The position numbers were made by a program, and so were the translations under genes. A DNA stretch of 64,000 bases. Origin: CAYJAB01 sp964368305. Its GTDB lineage: Bacteria > Bacillota_I > Bacilli_A > Erysipelotrichales > Erysipelotrichaceae. Below are positions 51,548 through 60,448 of this stretch, piece by piece; the stretch's first letter is position 1, and every line of letters begins with the position of its first letter. The notes beneath the pieces were generated by a model. That model was given only the letters and a program-made list of their open reading frames with translations. It did no database searches and was not told the DNA's origin. The stretch lies in contig CAYJAB010000001.1 of NCBI GenBank assembly GCA_964368305.1, positions 1 to 64,000 of the forward strand, given 5' to 3'.

Positions 51548-52240
51548 TTAATCTATGTCTGTTGGGATTTCATTCCCAATATACACCATCGTTAATGTAA
51601 TAAAAATAAACATTTGTACAAGACCAGCGAAAATATCAAAATAACTATGTAATACTGGTGCAAGTGCAATACCTACAATATTGAAATCTCCTAAAAACGG
51701 AAAAATCAATGAACTTAAAAATTCTGTAAATCCATATACCAATGACATAATAACTACACCACTTAATATATTTCCAAATAAACGCAACGGCATTGAAATA
51801 ACCGGTGCAATTTTTCCAAAAAGGTTCAAAATGAAAAACGCAGGATGCGGATCAAAATAACCTTGAATATATCCTTTTACTGATTGGTATTTAATTGCGA
51901 TTGCTTGAATCATAATAAATGAAATCAAAGCAAGTGTCAGTGTAACACTGAAATTTGATGTCGGTGGGCTAAATGCAAATAACCCCGATAAATTCGACAC
52001 CGCAATATATAATCCGATTGTCAGTACATAAGGTGCAAGCCATGTTCTTACCTCTGGTTTTGATACAGAACCTGCAACCATATTTTCTATTCCTTCTACT
52101 AACATCGATGCAATTAATACTGCACCTTTTGGTTTTTCAAGCGGATCTGCTTTTTTGAATTGAGCATTCACATAAGCTAAGACCGCGATAATACAAGTTG
52201 TAAATAATACAATTGTAATTACATCAATTTGAATTGTCAC
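51548..52240 (-). CDS. atpB: ATP synthase a subunit
   Basis: This 230-residue membrane protein forms the ion half-channels beside the c ring. The essential arginine is in MPLRLFGNILSGVVIM. About six hydrophobic segments are present. The start is GTG, overlapping the atpI stop (GTGA), with AGGAGA upstream within atpI. It is the second gene of the operon. Confidence 0.95.
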   Translation of the reverse strand: MTIQIDVITIVLFTTCIIAVLAYVNAQFKKADPLEKPKGAVLIASMLVEGIENMVAGSVSKPEVRTWLAPYVLTIGLYIAVSNLSGLFAFSPPTSNFSVTLTLALISFIMIQAIAIKYQSVKGYIQGYFDPHPAFFILNLFGKIAPVISMPLRLFGNILSGVVIMSLVYGFTEFLSSLIFPFLGDFNIVGIALAPVLHSYFDIFAGLVQMFIFITLTMVYIGNEIPTDID

Positions 52241-52593
52241 TTTGTTTCTCCTGTCCTTTTATTTTTTAAATCTTCTAATACAATACATATTCTTAATAAT
52301 GATAAACCACCTGCTACCGCAAATATATTAAATATATCTGGATACACACTAGCTAACCATAATGTTAATGCCATTATTGCAAGACGCAACACTGTTAAAA
52401 TACCGAAAGAAACTGCACGGTAATTTCTTTCCTTCAAAACCCCAGTTAAGTACCAATCTAATATCATCAAATTAATAATACTTGCAATGGTTCCTAAGAT
52501 TACTCCAGCAGAAATTGCACTATCCCAAATCAAGCTAATCAAAGCTATTATCCCCATTAATAAAAAAGTATTTTTAATCGTCTGTTTTCTCAT
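52237..52593 (-). CDS. atpI: ATP synthase subunit I-like protein
   Basis: This 118-residue protein has four membrane segments and precedes atpB, the standard position of AtpI, an accessory protein for c-ring assembly or Mg2+ supply. Sequence identity to the family is weak, as usual, but the pattern of hydrophobic segments, the position and AGGAG before the ATG support it. A second AtpZ/AtpI-type gene lies at 54234-54428. Confidence 0.8.
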   Translation of the reverse strand: MRKQTIKNTFLLMGIIALISLIWDSAISAGVILGTIASIINLMILDWYLTGVLKERNYRAVSFGILTVLRLAIMALTLWLASVYPDIFNIFAVAGGLSLLRICIVLEDLKNKRTGETK

Positions 52594-52694
52594 AATACTC
52601 CTTAAATAAATACCATATTTATTCGTATTTATTCATAATCCACAAAATCCCTTTGATTTGTATATTGCGTTTTTAACGTACGCAAGCCTTATAT

Positions 52695-52723
52695 AATTTA
52701 TCATATTATATATATGTAGTCAA
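52695..52723 (-). promoter_or_regulatory. Promoter of the ATP synthase operon
   Basis: TTGACT (52718-52723) and TAAATT (52695-52700) are 17 bases apart on the minus strand, about 100 bases before atpI. A leader hairpin TTGCGT/ACGCAA (about 52664-52686) follows the start. Confidence 0.5.
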
Positions 52724-52731
52724 CAAAACAC

Positions 52732-52743
52732 GTGAAATTTCAC
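52732..52743. promoter_or_regulatory. Perfect 12-bp palindrome upstream of the atp promoter
   Basis: GTGAAATTTCAC lies nine bases upstream of the -35 hexamer of the ATP synthase operon, a place where an activator could bind. No known regulator is assigned. Confidence 0.45.
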
Positions 52744-52826
52744 AAGTTAAAATTCTAACAAGTTAACGCTTTCATTTTTAAAATATTATAAAATTTTAAA
52801 ATACTTCCATTTTCAAACTATTGAAA

Positions 52827-52853
52827 AAAAAGGATACTTTAATTATCCTTTTT
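52827..52853 (-). terminator. Terminator of the upp-coaX side operon
   Basis: AAAAAGGATA (52827-52836) pairs with 52844-52853 and a T run follows on the minus strand. It overlaps the coaX stop and separates it from the atp promoter. Confidence 0.82.
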
Positions 52854-53619
52854 AACTATTTTTATTATATATAATTCTCAATCCTTCTAACAATAAATTA
52901 TCCACCACTTCAACTTCTCTATTTATAATCTCACCAATCATGCTAGAGAATCCCCCCGTTAATAAAATTTTACTATTTTGAAGATCTTTTTCCTTTTCGA
53001 TTCTTTCAATAATTCCTTCAATCATTGATGCTTGTCCATATGTAATTCCTGACTGCATACAATGAGACGTATTATTTCCAAGAACGGTTGATGGAACTTT
53101 TATGTGAACAGAAGGTAAAAGCGATGTATTATCTGTAAGTGATTTAAGCATGCTCATCACACCCGGTATAATCACAACCCCTTCCATAACACCTTCTTTA
53201 CTTAAATACGTAATTGTTGTAGCAGTCCCTAAATCCACCACAAACGTATCCATTTGATGTCTTTCTTTTGCAGCAACTACACTCGCTATAATATCAGCAC
53301 CCACTTCTTTTGGATTATCTGCTTTTATTTTAAGTCCAGTTTTAACCCCAAATCCCAAATTCACAAGCTTTATTTGTGGATAATGATTAAACATTTCTAT
53401 GATAGACGCTGTTACTTTTGGCACAACACTTGCGATCGAAACCCCTTCAATATCATTAAAACTTACATGATTTGAACCTAATATATTTTTAATATCAATC
53501 TCATATTCATCACATGTTTTTTTATTGTTTGTATGTATTCTAAATGCTATTTTTATGTTTTCTTTTTCAAACAACACAAAGGAAATATCTGTATTTCCAA
53601 TATCAATGCACATCAACAT
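52852..53619 (-). CDS. coaX: Type III pantothenate kinase
   Basis: This 255-residue enzyme phosphorylates pantothenate, the first step to coenzyme A. It has the ASKHA fold: phosphate loop CIDIGNTDISFVLFE, VGADIIASVVAAK and FVVDLGTATTITYLS, then GVVIIPGVMSMLKSL and LTGGFSSMIG. These are diagnostic of CoaX rather than CoaA. One base separates it from the ECF transporter gene upstream, which suggests that the latter brings in pantothenate. In Bacillus coaX lies next to ftsH, not here. Confidence 0.95.
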   Translation of the reverse strand: MLMCIDIGNTDISFVLFEKENIKIAFRIHTNNKKTCDEYEIDIKNILGSNHVSFNDIEGVSIASVVPKVTASIIEMFNHYPQIKLVNLGFGVKTGLKIKADNPKEVGADIIASVVAAKERHQMDTFVVDLGTATTITYLSKEGVMEGVVIIPGVMSMLKSLTDNTSLLPSVHIKVPSTVLGNNTSHCMQSGITYGQASMIEGIIERIEKEKDLQNSKILLTGGFSSMIGEIINREVEVVDNLLLEGLRIIYNKNS

Positions 53620-53620
53620 A

Positions 53621-54190
53621 TTAATTCCCCTTCGGCAACACTTTATTTATAAACATCACCACGGTTGCTCCTAAAACACCTTCTAAAATAGACACTACAA
53701 TAAAACTACTTAAGAATATTAAAATACTTGTTTGTGTTTCAATTGCATTCATATCAACCAATGATTGGTATTGAATAATATACAATAAACCAATTACCAT
53801 CATTGTATGCAATAGTGTACATAAAATCATCCAAACCGTATTCAATACATTTCCATAGTTCATCTTCTTAAAAACACTACATCCATACCCTAACAATACT
53901 CCATAAACCACTCTTGGAAGTACAGATATAATTGGATTTACAAACAACGGATCTGTAATTGCTTGTGGTCTAATCATAGCAATCACCATACTTGTGACTC
54001 CAAATGCAATTCCAAGCATCAATCCACCTTTAACTCCATATCGATATGCCGCAATAAGTAGCGGAACATGAATAATCGTTAAAGAAACAACTCCCAGCGG
54101 GATATATCCTAAATAAGGAACCCACGCCATAACAACCACAATCGCAATCAATAAAGCCAATTCAACTAAACTTCTCGTTTTTTTATTCAT
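53621..54190 (-). CDS. panT: ECF transporter S component, probably pantothenate-specific (PanT-like)
   Basis: This 189-residue membrane protein has six hydrophobic segments and the N-terminal pattern LVELALLIAIVVVMAWVPYLG typical of ECF substrate-binding (S) subunits, with GGLMLGIAFGVTSMVIAM in the middle. S subunits share an ECF ATPase module encoded elsewhere. Substrate assignment rests on the immediate coupling to coaX. GGAGG supports the start at 54190. The symbol is tentative. Confidence 0.78.
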   Translation of the reverse strand: MNKKTRSLVELALLIAIVVVMAWVPYLGYIPLGVVSLTIIHVPLLIAAYRYGVKGGLMLGIAFGVTSMVIAMIRPQAITDPLFVNPIISVLPRVVYGVLLGYGCSVFKKMNYGNVLNTVWMILCTLLHTMMVIGLLYIIQYQSLVDMNAIETQTSILIFLSSFIVVSILEGVLGATVVMFINKVLPKGN

Positions 54191-54233
54191 TTTTACCTCC
54201 ATTCGGTCCATTAAGGTACCGATGTATAAAAAA

Positions 54234-54428
54234 TTAGTTTTTGTCTAAGTTAAATAAATATAAAAGCGCAAGACCCATTCCAATAAATAATCCTATTATC
54301 ATAAATATAGGTTTTGTACTTAATACACTATCTAAATAATACCCAACTCCAAACCCACTCATAAAACATGCGACCATCGTAAACGCAAGATTTAAAGCTT
54401 TTAAAATTGAGCGAAAATTCGAATTCAT
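54234..54428 (-). CDS. atpZ: AtpZ/AtpI-type small membrane protein
   Basis: This 64-residue protein has two membrane segments with FMSGFGVGYYLDSVLSTKPI and FMIIGLFIGMGLALLYLF, the AtpZ pattern (GxxxGxxLD between helices). AtpZ proteins with AtpI form a Ca2+/Mg2+ transporter or aid c-ring assembly. It is coupled to upp by TAATG. In related genomes it directly precedes atpI-atpB; here the pantothenate pair intervenes. Confidence 0.8.
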   Translation of the reverse strand: MNSNFRSILKALNLAFTMVACFMSGFGVGYYLDSVLSTKPIFMIIGLFIGMGLALLYLFNLDKN

Positions 54429-55051
54429 TATTTTGTTCCGAAAATTCTGTCCCCAGCATCCCCAAGACCTGGTACAATGTATCCTTTTTCATTCAATTTT
54501 TCATCTAATGCAGCCAAGTAAATATCTACATCTGGATGTGCTTCCTCAATCGCCTTTACCCCTTCTGGTGCACCAACTAGGCATACAAGTTTAATCCCTG
54601 ATTTTACACCTTTTGCCTTCACCATATCAATCGCTGCATTTGCGCTACCACCTGTTGCTAACATCGGGTCCAAAATCATTACAACAGAATCCGCAATATT
54701 TGATGGGTATTTCGCAAAATATTCATGTGGTTGTAGTGTTTCTTCATCACGATAAAGCCCTACATGGCCCACTTTTGCTGTTGGAATTAAATCTGTAATC
54801 CCTTTAACCATTCCAAGACCCGCTCTTAAAATAGGAACTAAAACGATATCTTTTGTTAATTCTTTCATCATACACTTTTGAATTGGTGTTTCAATTTCCA
54901 CATCATGCTCAGGTAAGTCACGTGTGATTTCATAAGCCATTAATCCAGCAATCTCATCTAAGTTTTGTCTGAAATCCTTCGTCTTTGTGTCTACTTTACG
55001 CATATGCGTAAGTTTGTGTCTAATTAATGGATGATCTAATACTTTTAACAT
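54428..55051 (-). CDS. upp: Uracil phosphoribosyltransferase
   Basis: This 207-residue enzyme converts uracil and PRPP to UMP. The PRPP motif is [20 protein letters not shown] and the C-terminal uracil site is [16 protein letters not shown], both highly conserved. AAAGGAG precedes the ATG. It lies downstream of glyA as in Bacillus. Confidence 0.97.
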   Translation of the reverse strand: MLKVLDHPLIRHKLTHMRKVDTKTKDFRQNLDEIAGLMAYEITRDLPEHDVEIETPIQKCMMKELTKDIVLVPILRAGLGMVKGITDLIPTAKVGHVGLYRDEETLQPHEYFAKYPSNIADSVVMILDPMLATGGSANAAIDMVKAKGVKSGIKLVCLVGAPEGVKAIEEAHPDVDIYLAALDEKLNEKGYIVPGLGDAGDRIFGTK

Positions 55052-55071
55052 TTTTATGTTCTCCTTTTTTA

Positions 55072-56295
55072 TTATATTTCAACCGTAAATTTTCGAGTTA
55101 AGTTTAACACTTCTTCTTTTACAGTTTCCAACGTTTCAATATCTTCATGATTTTTTAATACTTTACTAATCCATCTTGCAACTTGTCTAAATTCCTCTTC
55201 TTTAAATCCACGTGTTGTCATCGCAGGTGTCCCAATACGAATTCCACTTGTTGTGAATGGTTTTTCAGTGTCGAAAGGAATACTATTCTTATTGCAAGTA
55301 ATGCATACTTGATCTAATATTTTTTCACTTTCTTTTCCGGTTAGTCCACATCCTGATTTTACATCTACAAGAAGTAAATGATTATCTGTTTGAGAACTCA
55401 CTATTCTAAATCCTTCTTTTTTAAACTCTTCTTCCATTGCTTTCGCATTTTTAACTACTTGTTTTTGATACGCAATAAATTCAGGTTGTAGTGCTTCATA
55501 AAAACACACTGCTTTTCCAGCGATAATATGCATCAGTGGTCCACCTTGAATCCCAGGAAATACCGCTCTATCAATGATAGGTGCATACTCTTTTTTACAA
55601 AGAATCGCACCACCTCTTGGTCCTCTTAATGTTTTATGTGTTGTAGTTGTTGTAAAATCTGCATATTCTATTGGTGATGGATGAAGTCCTGCCGCAACCA
55701 ACCCTGCAATATGTGCCATATCTACCATTAAATAAGCATTGACTTCATCCGCTATTTCACGCAATTTCTTAAAGTCGATTATACGTGAATATGCACTTGC
55801 ACCTGCAACAATCAATTTTGGTTGAACTTTTTTTGCTTGCTGTAAAACTGCATCATAATCAATTACTTCTGTTTTCGCATCTACACCATAGCTGTGAAAT
55901 TCATATAAAATTCCAGAGAAACTCAATGGATGTCCATGTGTTAAATGTCCACCTGAACTTAAATCCATTCCTAACACTTTATCCCCTGGCTTTAAAACAG
56001 CCATATAAACCGCCATATTGGCAGATGATCCACAGTGGGGTTGTACATTCGCATGCTGCGCACCATAAAGTTTGCACAGTCTTTCTATTGCGACTGTTTC
56101 AATTTCATCTACAAATTCACATCCCCCATAATATCTTTTTTTAGGATATCCTTCTGCATATTTGTTTGTTAAGATACTTCCTACAGCTTCACATACTCCT
56201 TTTGAAGTATAGTTTTCGCTTGCGATTAATTCGATATTATTTTGTTGTCTGTCCTTCTCTTTTTCAATGATTTGTTGAATTAGAATATCTTCCAT
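55072..56295 (-). CDS. glyA: Serine hydroxymethyltransferase
   Basis: This 407-residue PLP enzyme interconverts serine and glycine and charges folate with a one-carbon unit. The PLP lysine is in [17 protein letters not shown], and [20 protein letters not shown] at the N-terminus is the family hallmark. The start codon overlaps the rpiB stop (TAATG). Length is normal. It supplies one-carbon units for the purine and thymidylate routes also represented in this operon. Confidence 0.98.
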   Translation of the reverse strand: MEDILIQQIIEKEKDRQQNNIELIASENYTSKGVCEAVGSILTNKYAEGYPKKRYYGGCEFVDEIETVAIERLCKLYGAQHANVQPHCGSSANMAVYMAVLKPGDKVLGMDLSSGGHLTHGHPLSFSGILYEFHSYGVDAKTEVIDYDAVLQQAKKVQPKLIVAGASAYSRIIDFKKLREIADEVNAYLMVDMAHIAGLVAAGLHPSPIEYADFTTTTTHKTLRGPRGGAILCKKEYAPIIDRAVFPGIQGGPLMHIIAGKAVCFYEALQPEFIAYQKQVVKNAKAMEEEFKKEGFRIVSSQTDNHLLLVDVKSGCGLTGKESEKILDQVCITCNKNSIPFDTEKPFTTSGIRIGTPAMTTRGFKEEEFRQVARWISKVLKNHEDIETLETVKEEVLNLTRKFTVEI

Positions 56296-56741
56296 TATTC
56301 CTTACCCTCAACTTCATTAATCTTACAAATTCTATTTATATGTCTTTGGTCATTACTAAACTCTGTATTTAACCACGTGTCCGCAATTTCTAACATTGTG
56401 CTTTCATCAATGACACGTGCACCCATCGCTAATACATTTGAGTCATTGTGTTGGCGAGTAACACTTGCTTCACTCACTCTATTCACAAGTGCGCAACGAA
56501 TATTTTTTACTTTATTCGCAACAATGCTTACACCGATTCCTGTTCCACATAATACAATCCCTTTATCGCATTGCTTATTTGCTACACTTACAGCACATGG
56601 ATATGCATAATCTGGATAATCCACACTATTTGGTGAATGACATCCAAAATCCTCTACTTCATATCCTTTGTCTAATAAATGTTTTTTTAATACTTCTTTA
56701 TACGCATACGCGCCATGATCACATGCAATCCCAATTTTCAT
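56295..56741 (-). CDS. rpiB: Ribose-5-phosphate isomerase B
   Basis: This 148-residue protein belongs to the RpiB/LacAB family. Motifs are [27 protein letters not shown] and [13 protein letters not shown], where the cysteine acts in catalysis. AGGGAG precedes the ATG. Position between the threonylcarbamoyl-AMP synthase gene and glyA matches Bacillus ywlF, which favours ribose 5-phosphate rather than galactose or allose isomerase. Confidence 0.93.
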   Translation of the reverse strand: MKIGIACDHGAYAYKEVLKKHLLDKGYEVEDFGCHSPNSVDYPDYAYPCAVSVANKQCDKGIVLCGTGIGVSIVANKVKNIRCALVNRVSEASVTRQHNDSNVLAMGARVIDESTMLEIADTWLNTEFSNDQRHINRICKINEVEGKE

Positions 56742-56742
56742 T

Positions 56743-57366
56743 TTAATTCTCCCTTATTGATTCTATTATTTCTTCTAATGTTATTTTACCTTGTCTTATT
56801 GTACTTAGTGTTTGTTTTGTGCAATCTATAATTGTACTTGGCATCATTGCACCACTCTCCCCAACTACAATCGCATCAATTCTACCATCTAATTGTTTTA
56901 AGACCTCATCTGATGTCGTACAGCTTGGCTCTCCACTAATATTTGCACTTGGTACAAGAAGGGGTGCCTTTACTTGATTTATAATACTTAATACAAATTC
57001 ATCATCCGGCATTCTAATTCCGATTGTTTTATATCCGTTTGTAACAATTTCATCCACACGGTCTTTTTTCTCAAAAATCATTGTGATTGCACCTGGCATC
57101 CATTTTTTTATTAATTGATATTCACGATACCCAATATTCGCAACCATTTCAATTTGATCTACATGGTTTACCATCATTGGAAATGGTTTTGTTTCAGGTC
57201 TTTGTTTTGCAATTTTCATTTTATTGATCGCATCAAAACGATCTGACTTTACAGCCAGTCCATATACTGTATCTGTTGGAAGCGCAACAATTCCACCTGC
57301 ATTTAGTATTTCTACTATTCTATTTATGTCTTTTTTTTCTAAGCGTTCAGTTTTCAATTTCATCAC
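56743..57366 (-). CDS. tsaC: L-threonylcarbamoyladenylate synthase (TsaC/Sua5/YwlC)
   Basis: This 207-residue enzyme makes the intermediate for t6A modification of tRNAs reading ANN codons. Typical motifs are GGIVALPTDTVYGLAVKSD and KQRPETKPFPMMV, then LLVPSANISGEPSCTTSDEV. The start is ambiguous: GTG at 57366 and ATG at 57363 lie too close to the AAAGGG ribosome site, while a TTG at 57357 has better spacing. The C-terminal Sua5 extension is absent, so it is the short TsaC form. Confidence 0.92.
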   Translation of the reverse strand: MMKLKTERLEKKDINRIVEILNAGGIVALPTDTVYGLAVKSDRFDAINKMKIAKQRPETKPFPMMVNHVDQIEMVANIGYREYQLIKKWMPGAITMIFEKKDRVDEIVTNGYKTIGIRMPDDEFVLSIINQVKAPLLVPSANISGEPSCTTSDEVLKQLDGRIDAIVVGESGAMMPSTIIDCTKQTLSTIRQGKITLEEIIESIREN

Positions 57367-57421
57367 CCTTTTTCTGTATAATATTTTATCATATTATAAG
57401 ACAAAATTCATTTGTAATAAA

Positions 57422-57450
57422 AAAAGATTAGTCATAAATGATTAATCTTT
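57422..57450 (-). terminator. Terminator of prmC
   Basis: AAAGATTA (57423-57430) pairs with TAATCTTT (57443-57450) and a T run follows on the minus strand. It overlaps the prmC stop codon. Confidence 0.65.
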
Positions 57451-58305
57451 CAGTTCAATATTAAAATATACAAATAACATACGATCATTTCCATAATAAT
57501 CTTTTAGCACTTTTGCTTTTTGATTTGGAAAATACTCCTTTACAATTCCCAATAAAACATCTTTTTGATCATATCCTATCTCAAAAGCCATAATTGCTTT
57601 CTCATTTAAGATTTTAGGACCATCTTCAAACACAGTATGATAATACTTTAATCCATCTTTTCCACCAAATAAGGCAAGATGTGGTTCAAATCCTACTACA
57701 CTATGCTCAAGCACTTCTTCACTTGGAATATATGGTGGATTACATAATAAAATATCCACTTTGAGATTTGCTTCAATAAATGGTTTCACCATATCCCCAG
57801 TAAAAAATGTAACATCCACTTCATTATTTTTTGCATTTTCTTTCGCAACTTCTACTGCTTCTGTACTAATATCACTTGCATACACTTGAAGTTTTGATTC
57901 TTCTGCTTTTAATGAAATCGCAATTGCACCACTTCCCGTACCAATATCAATTAAAGTTAGTTTTTCATGATCACTAAAATATGTATCTATATCCGCAAGT
58001 ACATGTCCTACTAATTCTTCTGTTTCATTCCTAGGAATCAATACATCTTGATTTACTTTAAACTTTCGTCCATAAAACCAAGAATATCCCAAGATATGCG
58101 AAAGTGGTTCTTCTTTTTCAAGACGCGCTAGTGCTTGATTAAAACAAGACAATACCTCTTGTGGTACCTCTTCTTGATAAGAAGCATATAAATCTACATT
58201 GATATTTTGCGTCAGTTCTAACATCAGAAGTTTAGCATAATGCTCAACTTCAATTTTTTTCAATTTCTCTTCTGCATTTTTTACAACATCACGATACGTT
58301 GGCAT
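57442..58305 (-). CDS. prmC: Release factor glutamine methyltransferase
   Basis: This 287-residue SAM-dependent enzyme methylates the Gln of the GGQ motif in release factors. The SAM site is LIDIGTGSGAIAIS and the catalytic motif is LLCNPPYIPSEE; RNETEELV is also typical. It begins one base after the prfA stop, the common arrangement of enzyme and substrate genes. Confidence 0.96.
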   Translation of the reverse strand: MPTYRDVVKNAEEKLKKIEVEHYAKLLMLELTQNINVDLYASYQEEVPQEVLSCFNQALARLEKEEPLSHILGYSWFYGRKFKVNQDVLIPRNETEELVGHVLADIDTYFSDHEKLTLIDIGTGSGAIAISLKAEESKLQVYASDISTEAVEVAKENAKNNEVDVTFFTGDMVKPFIEANLKVDILLCNPPYIPSEEVLEHSVVGFEPHLALFGGKDGLKYYHTVFEDGPKILNEKAIMAFEIGYDQKDVLLGIVKEYFPNQKAKVLKDYYGNDRMLFVYFNIELKD

Positions 58306-58306
58306 T

Positions 58307-59380
58307 TTAAATTCCCGCTTGTAATTTTTGTTGTTGCTCTTTAGCGATTAATGCATCTACAACATCATCCATTTTTCCTTCCACAATACGATCTAATTGT
58401 GTAATTGTTAAGCCAATGCGATGATCTGTTACACGGTTTTGTGGGTAGTTATACGTACGTATTTTCTCAGAACGATCTCCTGTTCCGATTTTCAACATAC
58501 GTTCTGCACCTTTTTTCTCGTCTTCAATTCTTTGCATTTCTTCCATTACACGTGCTCTAATTAAACGCATTGCTGTTGCACGGTTGTCATGTTGAGAACG
58601 TCCATCTTGACAGTTAACAGATATTCCTGTTGGTTTATGTGTAATACGAACAGCACTGTCTGTCTTATTAACATGTTGCCCCCCTGCTCCACTTGCACGG
58701 TGTGTTTCAACTTCTAAATCTTGTGGATCAATTTCAATATCCGCTTCTTCTGCTTCCGCAAGTACAAGTACTGTTGCTGTTGAAGTGTGAATTCTTCCTT
58801 GTGTTTCTGTTTTTGGCACACGTTGAACTCTATGTGCACCTGATTCAAATTTTAAATGGCGGTAAACTTCATTTCCTTTTACAAAGAAACTAATTAAAGA
58901 ATATCCTCCAGCTTCTGCTTCACTAGATTCCATTATTTCAATTTTCCATCCTTTTGTCTCTGCATATTTACTATACATACGATAAAGGTCTCCGGCAAAA
59001 ATATTCCCCTCATCTCCACCTGCTGCTCCACGAATTTCTACGATACAATTGTGGTCATCATTAGGATCTTTTGGAATTAATAAAATCTCGATTTTTTCAA
59101 GTAAGGCATCTAGTCTTGGTTTTAATTCTTCCAATTCCATTTTTGCCATTTCTTTTAATTCAGCATCATTTTCTTTTAATAATTGATTTGCTTCTTCAAT
59201 ATTGTTTGTAATCTCTAAATACTCATCATATGCTTCTTTTTGTTGACGTAAAGACGCTTGTTCTTTTGCATACTTTGCCATCAACTTTGAATCGCTATAT
59301 ACTTCTGGTGTAATTAATAAATCATTCAATTCATTATATCGATTTGACACCAATTCTAAACGACTAATCATCGCGCTCAT
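58307..59380 (-). CDS. prfA: Peptide chain release factor 1
   Basis: This 357-residue factor ends translation at UAA and UAG. The catalytic GGQ is at residues 233-235 ([16 protein letters not shown]), and the stop-codon reading region has [19 protein letters not shown] lies in front of the ATG. It is followed immediately by prmC and preceded by tdk, the usual Bacillota order. Confidence 0.97.
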   Translation of the reverse strand: MSAMISRLELVSNRYNELNDLLITPEVYSDSKLMAKYAKEQASLRQQKEAYDEYLEITNNIEEANQLLKENDAELKEMAKMELEELKPRLDALLEKIEILLIPKDPNDDHNCIVEIRGAAGGDEGNIFAGDLYRMYSKYAETKGWKIEIMESSEAEAGGYSLISFFVKGNEVYRHLKFESGAHRVQRVPKTETQGRIHTSTATVLVLAEAEEADIEIDPQDLEVETHRASGAGGQHVNKTDSAVRITHKPTGISVNCQDGRSQHDNRATAMRLIRARVMEEMQRIEDEKKGAERMLKIGTGDRSEKIRTYNYPQNRVTDHRIGLTITQLDRIVEGKMDDVVDALIAKEQQQKLQAGI

Positions 59381-59398
59381 ACTTCTACCTCCTATGTA

Positions 59399-59995
59399 TT
59401 ATTTAATAATCTTTGGTTTTTTCGCCACTTCATGGCAATGTCTACAACGTGCCTCATAGCTTTCACTTGCTCCAATCAATACAATTGGATCATAAAAACT
59501 TGCTGGTTTTCCATTTACGATACGTTGCGTTCTTGTAGCAGGTGCGCCACATTTTACACAAATCGCAGTTAACTTTGTCACAAACTCTGATGTTGTGATA
59601 AGCTCTGACATCACCCCAAATGGCAACCCTCTAAAATCTGTATCTAATCCTGCTACCATTACACGAATTCCTTTAAGTGCTAAATGATCGCAAACTTGGA
59701 CAATTTTATCATCAAAAAATTGCACTTCATCAATCGCCACAACATTTGTTTCTTTTGTTATGTAGTCTAAGATATCAATCGCTTTTTCCACAACGATACT
59801 ATCTACCGAACTTCCGGCATGCGAAACAACTTTTGTAATACTATATCTGTCATCCACCTCTGGTTTAAACACTAGAACATTTTTCTTCGCAAACTCTAAC
59901 ACTTTAACTCTACGAATTAATTCTTCTGTTTTTCCTGCAAACATGCATCCTGCGACAACTTCAATATAACCTTCTTTATAACGATGATACATCAT
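59399..59995 (-). CDS. tdk: Thymidine kinase
   Basis: This 198-residue type II thymidine kinase has the P-loop GCMFAGKTEELIRR, the base VVAIDEVQFFD and a zinc-ribbon with ICVKCGAPATRTQR and ARCRHCHEVA. It salvages thymidine. AGAGGAG precedes the ATG. It lies between rpmE and prfA, as in Bacillus. Confidence 0.96.
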   Translation of the reverse strand: MMYHRYKEGYIEVVAGCMFAGKTEELIRRVKVLEFAKKNVLVFKPEVDDRYSITKVVSHAGSSVDSIVVEKAIDILDYITKETNVVAIDEVQFFDDKIVQVCDHLALKGIRVMVAGLDTDFRGLPFGVMSELITTSEFVTKLTAICVKCGAPATRTQRIVNGKPASFYDPIVLIGASESYEARCRHCHEVAKKPKIIK

Positions 59996-60063
59996 ACTTT
60001 TATTCTCCTCTTAAATTCATTTTATATTATACCAAATCAATGTAATATTAGAAACATAAAAAA

Positions 60064-60079
60064 AGAGGTTTAACCCTCT
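60064..60079 (-). terminator. Terminator of rpmE
   Basis: AGAGG (60064-60068) pairs with CCTCT (60075-60079); a seven-T run follows on the minus strand, eight bases after the rpmE stop. The stem is short but GC-containing. Confidence 0.7.
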
Positions 60080-60086
60080 AATTTTT

Positions 60087-60299
60087 CTATTCCTCTGTTT
60101 TTCCTGAGTATTTTCTGTTGAATTTTTCAATTCTACCTGCAGCAGCAGCGAAACGTTGTCTACCTGTATAGAATGGATGACAATTTGAACAAGTATCAAT
60201 ACGAATTTCGTTTGAAGTTGATCCTGATTCAAATACATTTCCACAAGATGTACAAGTTACGTTAATTGCTTTGTACTCTGGGTGAATTCCTGGTTTCAT
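60087..60299 (-). CDS. rpmE: Ribosomal protein L31, zinc-binding form
   Basis: This 70-residue protein of the large ribosomal subunit has the zinc-binding C16-x2-C19 and C37-x2-C40 pairs (NVTCTSCGN and [16 protein letters not shown]), the C+ form. AAGGAG supports MKPGIHPEY at 60299; the ten-codon longer frame has no ribosome site. In zinc-poor cells such L31 is often replaced by a zinc-free copy; none is seen in this window. Confidence 0.96.
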   Translation of the reverse strand: MKPGIHPEYKAINVTCTSCGNVFESGSTSNEIRIDTCSNCHPFYTGRQRFAAAAGRIEKFNRKYSGKTEE

Positions 60300-60318
60300 A
60301 CTTTTATCTCCTTCCGCC

Positions 60319-60339
60319 TTATACCTCATGTGGGTATAA
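60319..60339 (-). ncRNA. Leader hairpin of rpmE (possible L31 autoregulatory element)
   Basis: TTATACC (60319-60325) pairs with GGTATAA (60333-60339) just upstream of the ribosome site. Structured leaders that bind L31 are known in Firmicutes, so this short stem may be a feedback element. The match to a known family was not tested. Confidence 0.4.
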
Positions 60340-60356
60340 AGTAAGTTTGCTTAGTT

Positions 60357-60385
60357 ATTCTATCACAACAAATAAATAGTTGCAA
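60357..60385 (-). promoter_or_regulatory. Promoter of rpmE
   Basis: TTGCAA (60380-60385) and TAGAAT (60357-60362), with TGA directly before the latter, are 17 bases apart on the minus strand. Confidence 0.65.
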
Positions 60386-60420
60386 CCATTAAACACGATT
60401 AAATAGGCGTATATTTAAAA

Positions 60421-60442
60421 AAGCACTTCAAATGAAGTGCTT
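60421..60442 (-). terminator. Terminator of the purine permease gene
   Basis: AAGCACTTCA (60421-60430) pairs perfectly with TGAAGTGCTT (60433-60442) and a T run follows on the minus strand, seven bases after the stop. Confidence 0.82.
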
Positions 60443-60448
60443 CCTTTA

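Noticed and set aside
60017..60244. Open frame overlapping rpmE
   Set aside because: It is in another frame of a certain ribosomal protein gene and its terminator; no ribosome site or family features.
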